38,312 bases of DNA from SIG455 sp045659025 (GCA_045659025.1 JAZOWA010000063.1:1-38312); one strand, 5' to 3'; positions 1 to 9,427 are shown, numbered from the stretch's first letter. Translations and numbers: made by a program. The notes: generated by a model from the sequence alone, not told the origin.

Positions 1-2509
1 TCTCGGTGATTTTTATGAGATGTTCAATGAAGATGCCTACGTGGCATCGGAGATATTAAATATCACTCTCACTGGCAAGGGTTCAGGTCCTGAACGTATT
101 CCCATGTGCGGAGTACCCTTCCATAGCGTAGAGGGCTATATCGCCAAGCTTATTGCCGCAGGTAAGAAGGTGGCTATATGCGAGCAGATGGAAGACCCCA
201 AAGCCACCAAGAAGATTGTAAGACGTGATGTGGTGCGTATCATCACTCCCGGCACGGTGAATCTTGATGTGGTGTTGGACGAGCATAAGAATAATTATCT
301 CGCGTCGGTATATTACGGTGATGAGGGCTTCGGTGTGGTGTTTATTGATGCCACCACGGGTGATGTGTTTGCATCCTGCGGTGCCAATGATGTTATTGAG
401 AACCGCCTTGCCAATGTTATTGCCTGCTTCAACCCAGCCGAGCTTATAGTGAACGATATCCCCGCTAAAGACATCGGCATATTCGCAGAGATGAAGAAAC
501 GCTTCGGCTATTTTGACAGTATGATGCCGAAGGAGAATTACGATATAGACCTTGCAAAGGAACTCATAGAGGAAAACCTGATTGATTTGGGTGATTTAAG
601 CATTAACTCTCACCCTCTTTGTATTCGTGCCCTTGGTGGCGCTCTTGAATACCTGAGACACACCCAGAAGATAAACTTGAGCTACTTAAAGAAGGTCAAG
701 CTCTATCTTAAAGACGAGTATATGGAGATCGATATGGCCTCCCGTCGCAATCTGGAGTTGACCTCTACCATGCGTGATAAATCCAAGAAGGGTTCGCTCC
801 TTTGGGTACTTGATAAGACCACCACCTCAATGGGAGCGCGTCTTTTGGCAGAGTGGGTTGACCGCCCCCTCACAGATACGGGCAAGATTAATCTCCGTCT
901 TGACAGCGTTGAGGAACTTTGCAATGATTTCAGGATGCGCGAATCCCTCACGGAAGCGCTCCGTGGTTTTACTGATATAGAGAGAATATCCTCCAAGATA
1001 GTATACGGCAGTGCCAATGCCAGGGATTTGCTTTCTCTGGGATTGAGTCTTAAAAAGGCGCCCGGTATCAAGAATATACTTGCAGACGCTGCATCCCCTC
1101 TGCTTTCAAATATTGCCACCAATCTGGACACAGTCGATGATGTGGCACATACCCTTTGCCTTGCTATTGCAGATGAGCCCCCCTTCTCTGTAAGGGAAGG
1201 CGATATGATCCGCAAGGGCTATGATGCAGAGCTTGACAGCCTGCGTGAGATTAAGAATTCAGGCACAGGTATTATAAGCAGTATTGAGGAAGCCGAGAGG
1301 GAAAGAACAGGCATTAAACAGCTCAAGATATCCTACAACAAGGTGTTTGGTTACTATATCGAAGTATCAAAGACCAATATGGATAAAGTCCCCCCCGAGT
1401 ATATTCGTAAGCAGACTCTTGCCAACTGTGAGAGATATATCACCGATGAACTCAAGAGGGTAGAGGATTCCGTAACGGGTGCTAAGGACAAGATTGCCGC
1501 TTTGGAATACGAGATTTTCTGCACACTCAAAAATCTTGTAGTGGATAATCTTAAACGTATTCAGCGTTGTGCCCGTATGATTGCGGCGGTAGATGCATTT
1601 TGCTCTATGAGCCGTGTAGCATCAGAGAATGGTTATGTCAAGCCCACTGTTGATAACGGTGATGTTATAGAGATAAAAGACGGCAGACACCCCTCTGTAG
1701 AGGTGATGAGCACCTCCCTTTTCGTGCCTAATGACACATTCCTCAACACAGATCAGGATAGATTCCTTCTTATCACAGGCCCCAATATGGCGGGTAAATC
1801 AACTTATATGAGGCAGATTGCCCTCATTACCATTATGGCGCAGATAGGTAGCTTTGTTCCTGCATCTTCCTGCCATATAGGTGTGGTTGACAGAGTGTTT
1901 ACCAGGGTAGGTGCATCCGATGATATCGCATCACGTCAGAGTACCCTTATGGTAGAGATGAGCGAGGTTGCCAATATACTGAAGAATGCCACCTCGAAGA
2001 GTCTTATCGTTTTAGATGAAATCGGCAGAGGCACATCCACCTTTGACGGTCTCTCTATTGCCTGGGCGGTTACAGAGTATGTGAGTGCCAAGATCGGTGC
2101 CAAGACAATGTTTGCCACCCACTATCACGAACTCAAGGTATTGGAAGAACGCTTAGAGGGTGTTAAGAACTTCTCTATCGCTGTTAAGAAGAGGGGTAGA
2201 GATATAGTGTTCCTTCGCAAGATTATCCCCGGCGGAGCATCGGATAGCTATGGTATAGAGGTTGCAGCTCTTGCAGGAGTGCCCACAGAGGTTACCGATC
2301 GTGCCGAGCAGGTACTTGCAAGTCTGGAAAATGGCCAGATAAGTGCGGATGCTCCTGTTACAGACTATATCGCACCCCCAAGACAGAGTGTTGATGCTTT
2401 CCCGAATGAGACGGCAGAGCATATATTGAGCATTGATTTGTCCACCCTCACTCCCATTGAGGCGTTGAACGAGCTTTATACCATCCAGAAGAAACTTAAA
2501 GAAAATTGA
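1..2509 (+). CDS. mutS: DNA mismatch repair protein MutS (5' end outside window)
   Basis: This is the ATPase that recognises mismatches and starts mismatch repair together with MutL. The frame is open from base 2 and begins LGDFYEMF, so the start codon lies left of the window and only a short N-terminal piece is missing. That first stretch holds the Phe-X-Glu motif (FYE) which wedges into the mismatch. Near the C-terminus are the ABC-type Walker A GPNMAGKST, the Walker B/signature region VLDEIGRGTSTFDG and the switch FATHYHEL, followed by the usual helix-turn-helix tail (TPIEALNELY). About 835 residues are visible, which fits a full-length MutS1 rather than a MutS2. mutL follows 31 bases downstream with its own ribosome binding site, so the two are probably co-transcribed. 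Nothing looks damaged. Confidence 0.98.
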   Translation, partial: LGDFYEMFNEDAYVASEILNITLTGKGSGPERIPMCGVPFHSVEGYIAKLIAAGKKVAICEQMEDPKATKKIVRRDVVRIITPGTVNLDVVLDEHKNNYLASVYYGDEGFGVVFIDATTGDVFASCGANDVIENRLANVIACFNPAELIVNDIPAKDIGIFAEMKKRFGYFDSMMPKENYDIDLAKELIEENLIDLGDLSINSHPLCIRALGGALEYLRHTQKINLSYLKKVKLYLKDEYMEIDMASRRNLELTSTMRDKSKKGSLLWVLDKTTTSMGARLLAEWVDRPLTDTGKINLRLDSVEELCNDFRMRESLTEALRGFTDIERISSKIVYGSANARDLLSLGLSLKKAPGIKNILADAASPLLSNIATNLDTVDDVAHTLCLAIADEPPFSVREGDMIRKGYDAELDSLREIKNSGTGIISSIEEAERERTGIKQLKISYNKVFGYYIEVSKTNMDKVPPEYIRKQTLANCERYITDELKRVEDSVTGAKDKIAALEYEIFCTLKNLVVDNLKRIQRCARMIAAVDAFCSMSRVASENGYVKPTVDNGDVIEIKDGRHPSVEVMSTSLFVPNDTFLNTDQDRFLLITGPNMAGKSTYMRQIALITIMAQIGSFVPASSCHIGVVDRVFTRVGASDDIASRQSTLMVEMSEVANILKNATSKSLIVLDEIGRGTSTFDGLSIAWAVTEYVSAKIGAKTMFATHYHELKVLEERLEGVKNFSIAVKKRGRDIVFLRKIIPGGASDSYGIEVAALAGVPTEVTDRAEQVLASLENGQISADAPVTDYIAPPRQSVDAFPNETAEHILSIDLSTLTPIEALNELYTIQKKLKEN

Positions 2510-2540
2510 TTCTGTTTAATAATTACCAAGGAGGCAAAGT

Positions 2541-4607
2541 ATGAAAATTAATATTTTAGATAAACAACTTGCCAATATGATTGCGGCGGGTGAAGTTGTA
2601 GAACGTCCTGCCTCTGCGGTTAAAGAGCTTATTGAGAACTCCGTTGATGCCCATGCGAAAAATATCGTGGTAGAGATTAAAAACGGCGGAATGACCTATA
2701 TCCGTGTCACCGATGATGGTGACGGTATTTTGCCTGAGGATGCGGTTACTGCATTCTCCCGCCATGCTACCAGTAAGATTGCCACAAGGGAAGACCTTGA
2801 GAAAATCTGCACCTTGGGTTTCAGAGGTGAGGCTCTTGCAAGTATTGCGGCAGTTTCAAAGACGGAGATGTTTACCAAGACCCGCGACAGTGCATTCGGT
2901 AAGAATGTAGTGTTTGAAGGGGGAGAACTCATAGAGGATACGGAAGCGGGATGCCCTGACGGTACCACCATAATCATCCGTAATCTGTTTTTCAACACCC
3001 CTGCCCGTATGAAATTTCTCAAAAATGATGCGGCAGAGACCACCGCAGTGACAGATGTTGTAAATAAGATGATTCTTTGTCATCCCGATGTGTCTATTAA
3101 ATTTATCAGTAACGGCAAGACGGTTGTCACAAGTCACGGCACAGGCAAGGTGCTTGACTGTATCCACACGGTTTATGGTGATAACTATGCCAAGAATATG
3201 CTTGGTGTAAAATACAAGGAAGAATATATCAAGGTAACGGGTTGCACAGGTGCATTTTCCCTTTCCCGTAAGGATAGACGCCATCAGGTGTTTTTCTTAA
3301 ACGGCAGAAATATCGTTAACCGCACCATCAGTACCGCCGTTTCCGAGGCATACCGTAATTCCGTTATGGTGGGCAAATTCCCCGTCTGCGTACTTTATAT
3401 TGATATTGCGCCGGGCCTTGTGGATGTGAATGTGCATCCCACCAAGATGGAAGTGCGCTTCTCTAATGAAAAGAAGATATACAGTGCTGTGTATTGGGCC
3501 GTTAAAGAAGCGTTGGCACAGACCACCCATATTCCCGAGGTAGAGGATAAGGCGGTGTTCACCGTTAAGGATGAGGTTGCCGATACCCTTCGTGCCACAC
3601 CTCAGACAGAGCTTGACATCACCCCTCATAAGCAGGATAAACCTGCCACAACTGCCGATGCTGTTCGCGAGCAGATACGGGAAACGATTATGAAATCCGA
3701 GAAAACCCGTTCCTTGCCCGACCACAAGCCCTTCGGCAATTATCTCAGGCAGGACATCAAGGGTAGCCATACAGTAAGTACGTCTTCCCCCGTAAAGACA
3801 AGTTTTGAAGAAAAAACAATCCCTGAAAAGTCAGTATATACCCCTCAACCCACACCTTCTTCTTTTGCGGAGAAGATAGAGGTAGAGGAAAAACCCATCA
3901 CACCTCAACCTGAGGTAAAGGCGGAGATTCCGTCTCCCGTTGAGGTGGTGGATATCCCTGCGGTAAAGGATACCCCCACGGTATCAGATGCCAAGGATAT
4001 CCCACCCAAATCCCCTGAATATATCCCTGGCAGAGATTTCACCGTGATAGGTCAGGTGTTTAACACCTACATCATTGCCCAGTCGGGAGAGGATATGATT
4101 CTTGTAGACCAGCACGCCGCCCACGAGAGGATATGGTTTGAAGACCTCATGGCAGAGTGGCAGAAGGGTGAGATATCACCCCAGTCACTTCTTATTCCTG
4201 TGGTAATATCATTAGATGGTCAGGATTTCAATACCGCCTGCGATAATATGGACTTTTTCGCAGAGATCGGTTTTGAGATAGACGTATTTGGTGATAAGGA
4301 CATCGTCATCCGCAAAGTGCCTATGGAAGCAAGTGACGATGTGCTTCGTGAGACCGTGGCAGAGATTATAGATATTTTGAGCAAAAACAGTGCCAAACCC
4401 AAGCACGAACTTTATGAGAAGACACTTCACACCGTAGCGTGCAAAAAGGCCATCAAAGGTGGCAAGCATCTTACAATGGCAGATATGGATCATCTGGTGA
4501 GTGAGGTTATGGCATTGGAGGGCATCAATACTTGCCCCCACGGCAGACCCATATGTGTACGTATGAGTAAGACTGCATTGGAAAAACAGTTCAAAAGAAT
4601 AGTGTAA
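2541..4607 (+). CDS. mutL: DNA mismatch repair protein MutL (endonuclease type)
   Basis: This is the GHKL-ATPase mismatch repair factor recruited by MutS. The N-terminal ATPase motifs are all visible: AAGEVVERPASAVKEL, DDGDGI, HATSKI and GFRGEALASI. A proline-rich, low-complexity linker (roughly residues 340-500) leads to the C-terminal dimerisation and nuclease domain. That domain carries DQHAAHERIWFE, matching the metal-binding DQHA(X)2E(X)4E endonuclease motif at about D523-E534, and also the ACKKAIKGG and CPHGRP motifs. MutL of this type nicks DNA itself, as expected in bacteria without MutH. Length is 688 aa. The start ATG is preceded by AAGGAGG at ideal spacing. It sits between mutS and miaA in the same orientation. 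Confidence 0.98.
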   Translation: MKINILDKQLANMIAAGEVVERPASAVKELIENSVDAHAKNIVVEIKNGGMTYIRVTDDGDGILPEDAVTAFSRHATSKIATREDLEKICTLGFRGEALASIAAVSKTEMFTKTRDSAFGKNVVFEGGELIEDTEAGCPDGTTIIIRNLFFNTPARMKFLKNDAAETTAVTDVVNKMILCHPDVSIKFISNGKTVVTSHGTGKVLDCIHTVYGDNYAKNMLGVKYKEEYIKVTGCTGAFSLSRKDRRHQVFFLNGRNIVNRTISTAVSEAYRNSVMVGKFPVCVLYIDIAPGLVDVNVHPTKMEVRFSNEKKIYSAVYWAVKEALAQTTHIPEVEDKAVFTVKDEVADTLRATPQTELDITPHKQDKPATTADAVREQIRETIMKSEKTRSLPDHKPFGNYLRQDIKGSHTVSTSSPVKTSFEEKTIPEKSVYTPQPTPSSFAEKIEVEEKPITPQPEVKAEIPSPVEVVDIPAVKDTPTVSDAKDIPPKSPEYIPGRDFTVIGQVFNTYIIAQSGEDMILVDQHAAHERIWFEDLMAEWQKGEISPQSLLIPVVISLDGQDFNTACDNMDFFAEIGFEIDVFGDKDIVIRKVPMEASDDVLRETVAEIIDILSKNSAKPKHELYEKTLHTVACKKAIKGGKHLTMADMDHLVSEVMALEGINTCPHGRPICVRMSKTALEKQFKRIV

Positions 4608-4620
4608 AGGAGTTTTATTG

Positions 4621-5541
4621 GTGATACCTCTGCTTGTAATAGTAGGCGCAACCGCATCGGGCAAATCATCCTTTGCTGTTAAGATGGCAAAGGCACTCTC
4701 GGGTGAAGTTGTATCCGCCGACTCAATGCAAATATATAAATATTTAGATATAGGTACCGCCAAAGTCACTCCCGAGGAGATGGAGGGCGTACCTCATCAC
4801 CTCATAGATGTATTAAAGCCTGATGATGATTGTAGTGTCAGCCGATTTGTAGAGATGGCAGAGCCTGTGATAGAGGATATCTCCTCCCGTGGCAAACTGC
4901 CTATAATCTGCGGTGGTACGGGCCTTTATATTGATTCCCTTATCAAAGGCGCTGCTTTTGAGGATAACAGTCAGGATGAGGAATATCGTAATCATCTGTG
5001 GCAGATAGCCGAGGAGAAGGGTGGGGAGTATCTTCATAAACTTCTTTCGGAGAAAGACAGCATAGCCGCAGAGAATATTCACCCTAATAATACCAAGCGT
5101 GTTGTCCGTGCCCTTGAGTTTTATCACACCACGGGCAAGTCAATCACCATCCAGAAAGAGAATACATCAAATTCAAAATATATCCCCTTCATAATCGGTA
5201 TGCATCGCGATAGGGACAAACTCTATGCATCAATTGATATGAGAGTTGATAAGATGGTGGAGTCAGGCCTTTTTGAAGAGGCAATGTCTATTATGGACAA
5301 GGGTCTGGATAAGCGTTCCAATTCCCTTCAGGCAATCGGCTACAGGGAGATAGTGTGGTATCGTGAGGGCAAATGCACCACAGAGGAGGCAATTCGCCTC
5401 ATCAAACGCAATTCCCGCAGATACGCCAAACGCCAACTCACCTGGTTTAATGCCAATGACAGTATACATTGGATTGATCCCACAGATGAAGGACAGGTAA
5501 AGAACATTTTAGACGAAGTCAGGACAGAACTATTGAAATAG
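4621..5541 (+). CDS. miaA: tRNA dimethylallyltransferase MiaA
   Basis: MiaA transfers a dimethylallyl group to N6 of A37 in tRNAs that read codons beginning with U. The P-loop GATASGKSS, the substrate-binding block SADSMQIYKYLDIGTAK and the C-terminal RNSRRYAKRQLTWF are diagnostic, and the length of about 306 aa is normal. The start is either TTG at 4618 or GTG at 4621. AAAGGAG at 4606-4612 lies 5 and 8 bases upstream respectively, so GTG 4621 is preferred. Only 10-13 bases separate it from mutL, implying one transcript. Hfq follows miaA in some Firmicutes, but no hfq-like frame is present here. Confidence 0.97.
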   Translation: MIPLLVIVGATASGKSSFAVKMAKALSGEVVSADSMQIYKYLDIGTAKVTPEEMEGVPHHLIDVLKPDDDCSVSRFVEMAEPVIEDISSRGKLPIICGGTGLYIDSLIKGAAFEDNSQDEEYRNHLWQIAEEKGGEYLHKLLSEKDSIAAENIHPNNTKRVVRALEFYHTTGKSITIQKENTSNSKYIPFIIGMHRDRDKLYASIDMRVDKMVESGLFEEAMSIMDKGLDKRSNSLQAIGYREIVWYREGKCTTEEAIRLIKRNSRRYAKRQLTWFNANDSIHWIDPTDEGQVKNILDEVRTELLK

Positions 5542-5569
5542 AAATTCTTGCAAAGGAAGGATCGCCTTT

Positions 5570-6778
5570 ATGAAAAAATTCTTGTTGCGTGCATTTATAA
5601 TATGCCTTGTGATATTCCAACTCTGGAATCTTGCTATATTGCTTAATCCACCCGTCAAATCCGAGATGGTGCGTTACGGTACGGTGGAAAACAGTGAGGA
5701 GTATGATGGCATAGTTATCCGTGATGAGAAGGTTATTATATCCGATTCCAACGGCGTGCTTGAAAATGTCGTTTCTGAGAATGACGTGGTAAAGAAGGGC
5801 AAGCAGGTAGCTTCTGTGTATGCAGGCGGAGTGGATAGTGACACTCAGGCGAAGCTCAAACAGATAAACGCACGTATAGCCGAGATAAGCGGTTCGCAGA
5901 GTGGGCAGTTCATCTTCAATGGAGATAAGACTAAACTTGACGGACAGATCTCTACCAGGGTATCGGACCTTATGATATCGTTAAATTCCAAGGATTTGCA
6001 GAATGTAGCAAAGCTCAAGGGCGACCTAAATGTGCTTATCAATAAGAAACTCGAGGTATCAGGCGAGATAGGTAGCGTATCCACTATGCTTGATGATTTG
6101 AAGAATCAGAAGGAACGCTACGAACAGCAGCTCGCCTCATCCAAGAAAAATCTCTATGCACCCACCCCCGGTATTTACTCCACTCTTATAGACGGTTATG
6201 AGCAGATACTCAGTGCCAAATCCGCTATGAGTATGACGGTAGAGGATTTCAAGAATGTCTTTGGCTCAGACGAAAAAGCACAGGAAGGTGCGCAGGTGCC
6301 CGTGTGCAAGATAGTCAATAACGTGGAGTGGTATGCAAATATGTTGGTGCCTGCGGATAAGGCGGCGGATATGAAGGTTGGTCAGGCGGTATACATCAAA
6401 ATTGGTGAGGGTACCGACGAATATAACGCTACTATCACATACATATCACCTACCGACAGTAAAAAGTGTGTTGTGGGTGTCACTGCTACGGAATATTCCG
6501 ATTATGCGCTCAGGAGCCGTAAGTCCAAGATAACCCTCATTACCAACAAATACAGCGGTATCAAAATCCCCGTTGATGCGATACGTGTCAATAACGGCGT
6601 TCAGGGTGTATATACAGTCACCGAAGGTCTTATGAAGTTTAAGACCGCAGATATAATCTATAAAGATAATAAATACGCTATCGTCAGAGAGAATACCGCC
6701 GACAGAGGCTCAGTTCTTCTCTATGATGAGGTGGTAATAGACGCCAAAGAAGTAGGCGAGAACATCCCGATGAAATAA
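5570..6778 (+). CDS. HlyD-like membrane-anchored adaptor in the division cluster
   Basis: This 402-aa protein has one N-terminal membrane segment (about residues 5-26), a half-lipoyl/barrel-sandwich motif (about 58-85, around GVLENVVSENDVVKKGK), a predicted helical hairpin or coiled coil (about 95-205) and a C-terminal beta-barrel region (about 225-400). That is the layout of the HlyD/RND membrane-fusion family. No ABC or RND pump gene is next to it. It lies between miaA and ylmE-sepF and has AAGGAAGG upstream of ATG. From memory, related clostridial genomes often carry such a gene just upstream of ylmE, which would suggest an envelope or division role rather than dedicated efflux. That is inference, and the substrate or partner is unknown. 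Confidence 0.8.
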   Translation: MKKFLLRAFIICLVIFQLWNLAILLNPPVKSEMVRYGTVENSEEYDGIVIRDEKVIISDSNGVLENVVSENDVVKKGKQVASVYAGGVDSDTQAKLKQINARIAEISGSQSGQFIFNGDKTKLDGQISTRVSDLMISLNSKDLQNVAKLKGDLNVLINKKLEVSGEIGSVSTMLDDLKNQKERYEQQLASSKKNLYAPTPGIYSTLIDGYEQILSAKSAMSMTVEDFKNVFGSDEKAQEGAQVPVCKIVNNVEWYANMLVPADKAADMKVGQAVYIKIGEGTDEYNATITYISPTDSKKCVVGVTATEYSDYALRSRKSKITLITNKYSGIKIPVDAIRVNNGVQGVYTVTEGLMKFKTADIIYKDNKYAIVRENTADRGSVLLYDEVVIDAKEVGENIPMK

Positions 6779-6799
6779 ACTTTGTATGGAGAGTCAGGT

Positions 6800-7477
6800 A
6801 TGCCAAACGTTAAAGATAATTTGCAAAATGTATTAGACCGCATCGAATCTGCCTGCGCAAGATGTGGCAGAGATGCGAGGGATATTACCCTTCTTGCTGT
6901 CACCAAGACGGTGGGAGAGGAACCTATGCGAGAGCTTGAATCCCTTGGAGTGACATCTTTCGGTGAGAACAGAGTCCAGCCGTTTCTTGAGAAACACGAC
7001 CTGTTCCCTGATATAAACTGGCATCTTATTGGTCATTTGCAGACCAATAAGGTGAAAGCCATTATCGGCAAAACTAAGCTCATACATTCCGTTGATTCTA
7101 TCCGTCTTGCCGAGGAGATAAGCAAGCAGTCTGTCAAGGCGGGAGTCACCACCGATATTTTGGTGGAAGTCAACGTGTCTGGCGAGGAGAGTAAGTACGG
7201 AATCACCATGGATGAAATTGATGGTTTTCTTGGTGAAATTACCCTTATGGAAGGTGTTTGTGTCAAGGGTTTTATGACCATGGCACCCCTGGGAGCAGAG
7301 GATGAAGAAATACGCCATATTTTTTCATCTTTATATAAAAAATATGTTGACATATCGACAAAAAAATATGATAATATTAGTATGGAATATTTGTCTATGG
7401 GCATGAGTAACGATTTCGAAATTGCTATCGAAGAAGGCGCTAATATCGTGCGTGTAGGCAGGGGATTATTCCTGTAA
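6800..7477 (+). CDS. ylmE: YggS/YlmE-family PLP-binding protein
   Basis: This belongs to the PLP homeostasis family (YggS/PROSC), a fold-type III barrel that binds pyridoxal phosphate through a lysine but has no strong catalytic activity. Family marks are AVTKT (PLP lysine about K36), FGENRVQ, WHLIGHLQTNK, VNVSGEESKYG and the phosphate-binding end LSMGMSNDFEIAI...VRVGRGLF. The frame can be extended upstream to a TTG at 6782. ATG 6800 is preferred because GGAGAG sits 6 bases before it and MPNVKDNLQ matches the usual start of the family. It is placed directly before sepF, as ylmE is in Bacillus. Confidence 0.95.
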   Translation: MPNVKDNLQNVLDRIESACARCGRDARDITLLAVTKTVGEEPMRELESLGVTSFGENRVQPFLEKHDLFPDINWHLIGHLQTNKVKAIIGKTKLIHSVDSIRLAEEISKQSVKAGVTTDILVEVNVSGEESKYGITMDEIDGFLGEITLMEGVCVKGFMTMAPLGAEDEEIRHIFSSLYKKYVDISTKKYDNISMEYLSMGMSNDFEIAIEEGANIVRVGRGLFL

Positions 7478-7530
7478 AGTCATACTTAAAAAACAATTGA
7501 AAAAATATGCTTTAAGGAGGCAATAACAAG

Positions 7531-7968
7531 ATGGGAAATTTCGTTAATAAGATGATGAACGTAATGGGTTTAGGTGAAGAAGAGGCCATTCAGGAGACAG
7601 AGTCATCTGTATTTGAACCCAAGGCTCGTGCAGAGGAGGTTGCTCCCACCACCAAAAAGGGTAAGGTAGTAAACATTCACACAACTACTCAGCTCAAGGT
7701 AGTGGTGCTTCAGCCCACTTCTTATAATGATTCTCAGGATATCGCAGACCACCTCAAAAGCAAGAAACCCGTTGTGGTTAACCTTGAGAGACTCGAGAAG
7801 GAAGACGCCCGCAAGATGGTGGATTTCTTGAGCGGTGCAGTATATGCTCTTGACGGCAGTATGCAGAAGGTAGCCAACGGCATTTTGTTGCTCGCACCCT
7901 ATAATGTAGGCATTATGGGTGATTTCAGCAGCGAACTCAAATGCAACGGTATTTTTGATTTAGACTGA
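7531..7968 (+). CDS. sepF: Cell division protein SepF
   Basis: SepF anchors FtsZ filaments to the membrane and shapes the septum in Gram-positive bacteria. The 145-aa protein starts with a short amphipathic helix (MGNFVNKMMNVMGLG), the known membrane anchor, then a variable linker, then the compact C-terminal domain (about residues 55-140) containing VVVLQPTSYNDSQDIADHL, VVNLERLE and DFLSGAVYALDG. AAGGAGG precedes the ATG. Its neighbours ylmE, ylmH and divIVA match the Bacillus division cluster, although ylmG is missing between sepF and ylmH. Confidence 0.97.
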   Translation: MGNFVNKMMNVMGLGEEEAIQETESSVFEPKARAEEVAPTTKKGKVVNIHTTTQLKVVVLQPTSYNDSQDIADHLKSKKPVVVNLERLEKEDARKMVDFLSGAVYALDGSMQKVANGILLLAPYNVGIMGDFSSELKCNGIFDLD

Positions 7969-7969
7969 T

Positions 7970-8737
7970 ATGACAAAAAGGGATATTCTTTCCTCTCTTG
8001 ACGGAGAGGAGAGAATTCTTATTTCACGAGTTATGGATTTAGCCGAGCGGTGTGAATCCCACCATATCGTCACATACACCCCTTTTTTGAATCCCAGAGA
8101 GCAACGCCTTGCAAGATCGTATTGCAAAGGTAACTTCTGTGTTAAGGGTTGGGGTGGATATGCCGAAGCGGAGAGGGCGATTTTGGCTTTTTGTCCTGAT
8201 GAGGATGATGAAGCGTACTATCCCTTCGTTCCCTTGCAGATTACCGCTACCGACGGCAGAGTGTTTTCCCACAGAGATTACCTGGGCGCTATATTGGGCC
8301 TTGGTATCAAGAGGGAGAAGATAGGTGATATAATCACTGATGATAAATCCGCCTTCGTGTTTTGTGATGATTCCGTATCGGAATTTGTGTGCCTTAATCT
8401 CACGGGGGTATCCTCGTCAAATGTGATTTGCACACCCGCCACAGATGACCGTATCTTTTCCTACGAGCGTAAGTACGAGGAGAAGAAAGTCACAGTAGCA
8501 TCCCTCCGCCTTGATTGTATTGTGTCATCCGCCACGGGCCTTAGCCGTGAGAAGGGCACAGCATTGATAGAGCGGGGTCTTGTCCGCCACAATTACGATA
8601 TTGCCAAGAGCCCGTCATCCAAAGTAACTGACGGTGATGTAATCTCTGTCAGAGGTTACGGCAAGATGGTGATTGATACCGATAACCTTACAAGCCGTAA
8701 GGGGCGTACAATAGTTTGTCTTAAATATTTTTTATAA
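7970..8737 (+). CDS. ylmH: S4-domain RNA-binding protein YlmH
   Basis: This 255-aa protein has an N-terminal YlmH-type domain and a C-terminal S4 RNA-binding domain (about residues 178-240, with LRLDCIVSSATGLSREKGTALIERG and the VTDGDVISVRG strand). YlmH proteins bind the ribosome and have been linked to ribosome-associated quality control of stalled chains. The ATG begins one base after the sepF stop and has no recognisable Shine-Dalgarno of its own, so its translation probably depends on ribosomes finishing sepF. divIVA follows 20 bases later. Confidence 0.93.
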   Translation: MTKRDILSSLDGEERILISRVMDLAERCESHHIVTYTPFLNPREQRLARSYCKGNFCVKGWGGYAEAERAILAFCPDEDDEAYYPFVPLQITATDGRVFSHRDYLGAILGLGIKREKIGDIITDDKSAFVFCDDSVSEFVCLNLTGVSSSNVICTPATDDRIFSYERKYEEKKVTVASLRLDCIVSSATGLSREKGTALIERGLVRHNYDIAKSPSSKVTDGDVISVRGYGKMVIDTDNLTSRKGRTIVCLKYFL

Positions 8738-8757
8738 TATAGCAAAGGAGAACGCGT

Positions 8758-9393
8758 ATGATTACTCCGGTAGATATTCAGACTAAGAAATATTCCAGCT
8801 CAGCTATGGGCTATAAGAAGGCCGAGGTAGATGAGTTTATGGAGCTTCTGCTCCGCGATTATGAGACAATGTATAAAAACAACATTGACCTCTCCGATAA
8901 GGTCAATATGCTCAATAAAGCATTGGAGCATTATAAATCAATAGAGGATACCATGCAGAACGCACTCCTCGTTGCCCAGAGCACAGGAGACGATATGCGT
9001 CGTAATGCAGAGGAGAAGGCACGTCTTATAATCGAGAATGCCGAGAGGAAAGCACGTGAGATTATCGCGGAAGCCACAAAGACATCTGCTGATGCCACAA
9101 GAGATGCAGAGACTGTGAGACGTTCCACCGAGCTTTTCAAAGCACAGATGATAGGTATGTTCACATCTCAGATAGATGTGCTTAAAAACGAGCACAAGGC
9201 GAAGGAACCCATCTCCAAGGTTGCCTTCACTCCCGTTGAGGAGCCGATTGCTCCCAAGGCAGAGCCGATTGTTTCAGCGGAAGAGACTATTGCTTTTAAG
9301 GCAGAGTCCGAGGAGGTTGCAGTTGAGACTGCCCCCGCATTTGAGGAGACAGCAGGAGATACAATAAGATTTTCTGTTAGTGACGAAGAGTAA
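8758..9393 (+). CDS. divIVA: DivIVA-family pole/septum organiser
   Basis: This is a coiled-coil protein that recognises curved membrane at poles and septa. The N-terminal lipid-binding domain is clear (ITPVDIQTKKY, then GYKKAEVDEFM), followed by long coiled coil to about residue 145 and an acidic, Ala/Pro/Glu-rich tail to residue 211. AAGGAG precedes the ATG. One oddity: at the loop where Bacillus DivIVA has Phe17-Arg18 (SFRGY), which inserts into the membrane, this protein has SAMGY. The key Phe and Arg are therefore Ala and Met. It sits between ylmH and ileS as in Bacillus. Confidence 0.94.
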   Translation: MITPVDIQTKKYSSSAMGYKKAEVDEFMELLLRDYETMYKNNIDLSDKVNMLNKALEHYKSIEDTMQNALLVAQSTGDDMRRNAEEKARLIIENAERKAREIIAEATKTSADATRDAETVRRSTELFKAQMIGMFTSQIDVLKNEHKAKEPISKVAFTPVEEPIAPKAEPIVSAEETIAFKAESEEVAVETAPAFEETAGDTIRFSVSDEE

Positions 9394-9427
9394 AATATAA
9401 TTTAACATAGAGTTAGGAGTTGTTTTA

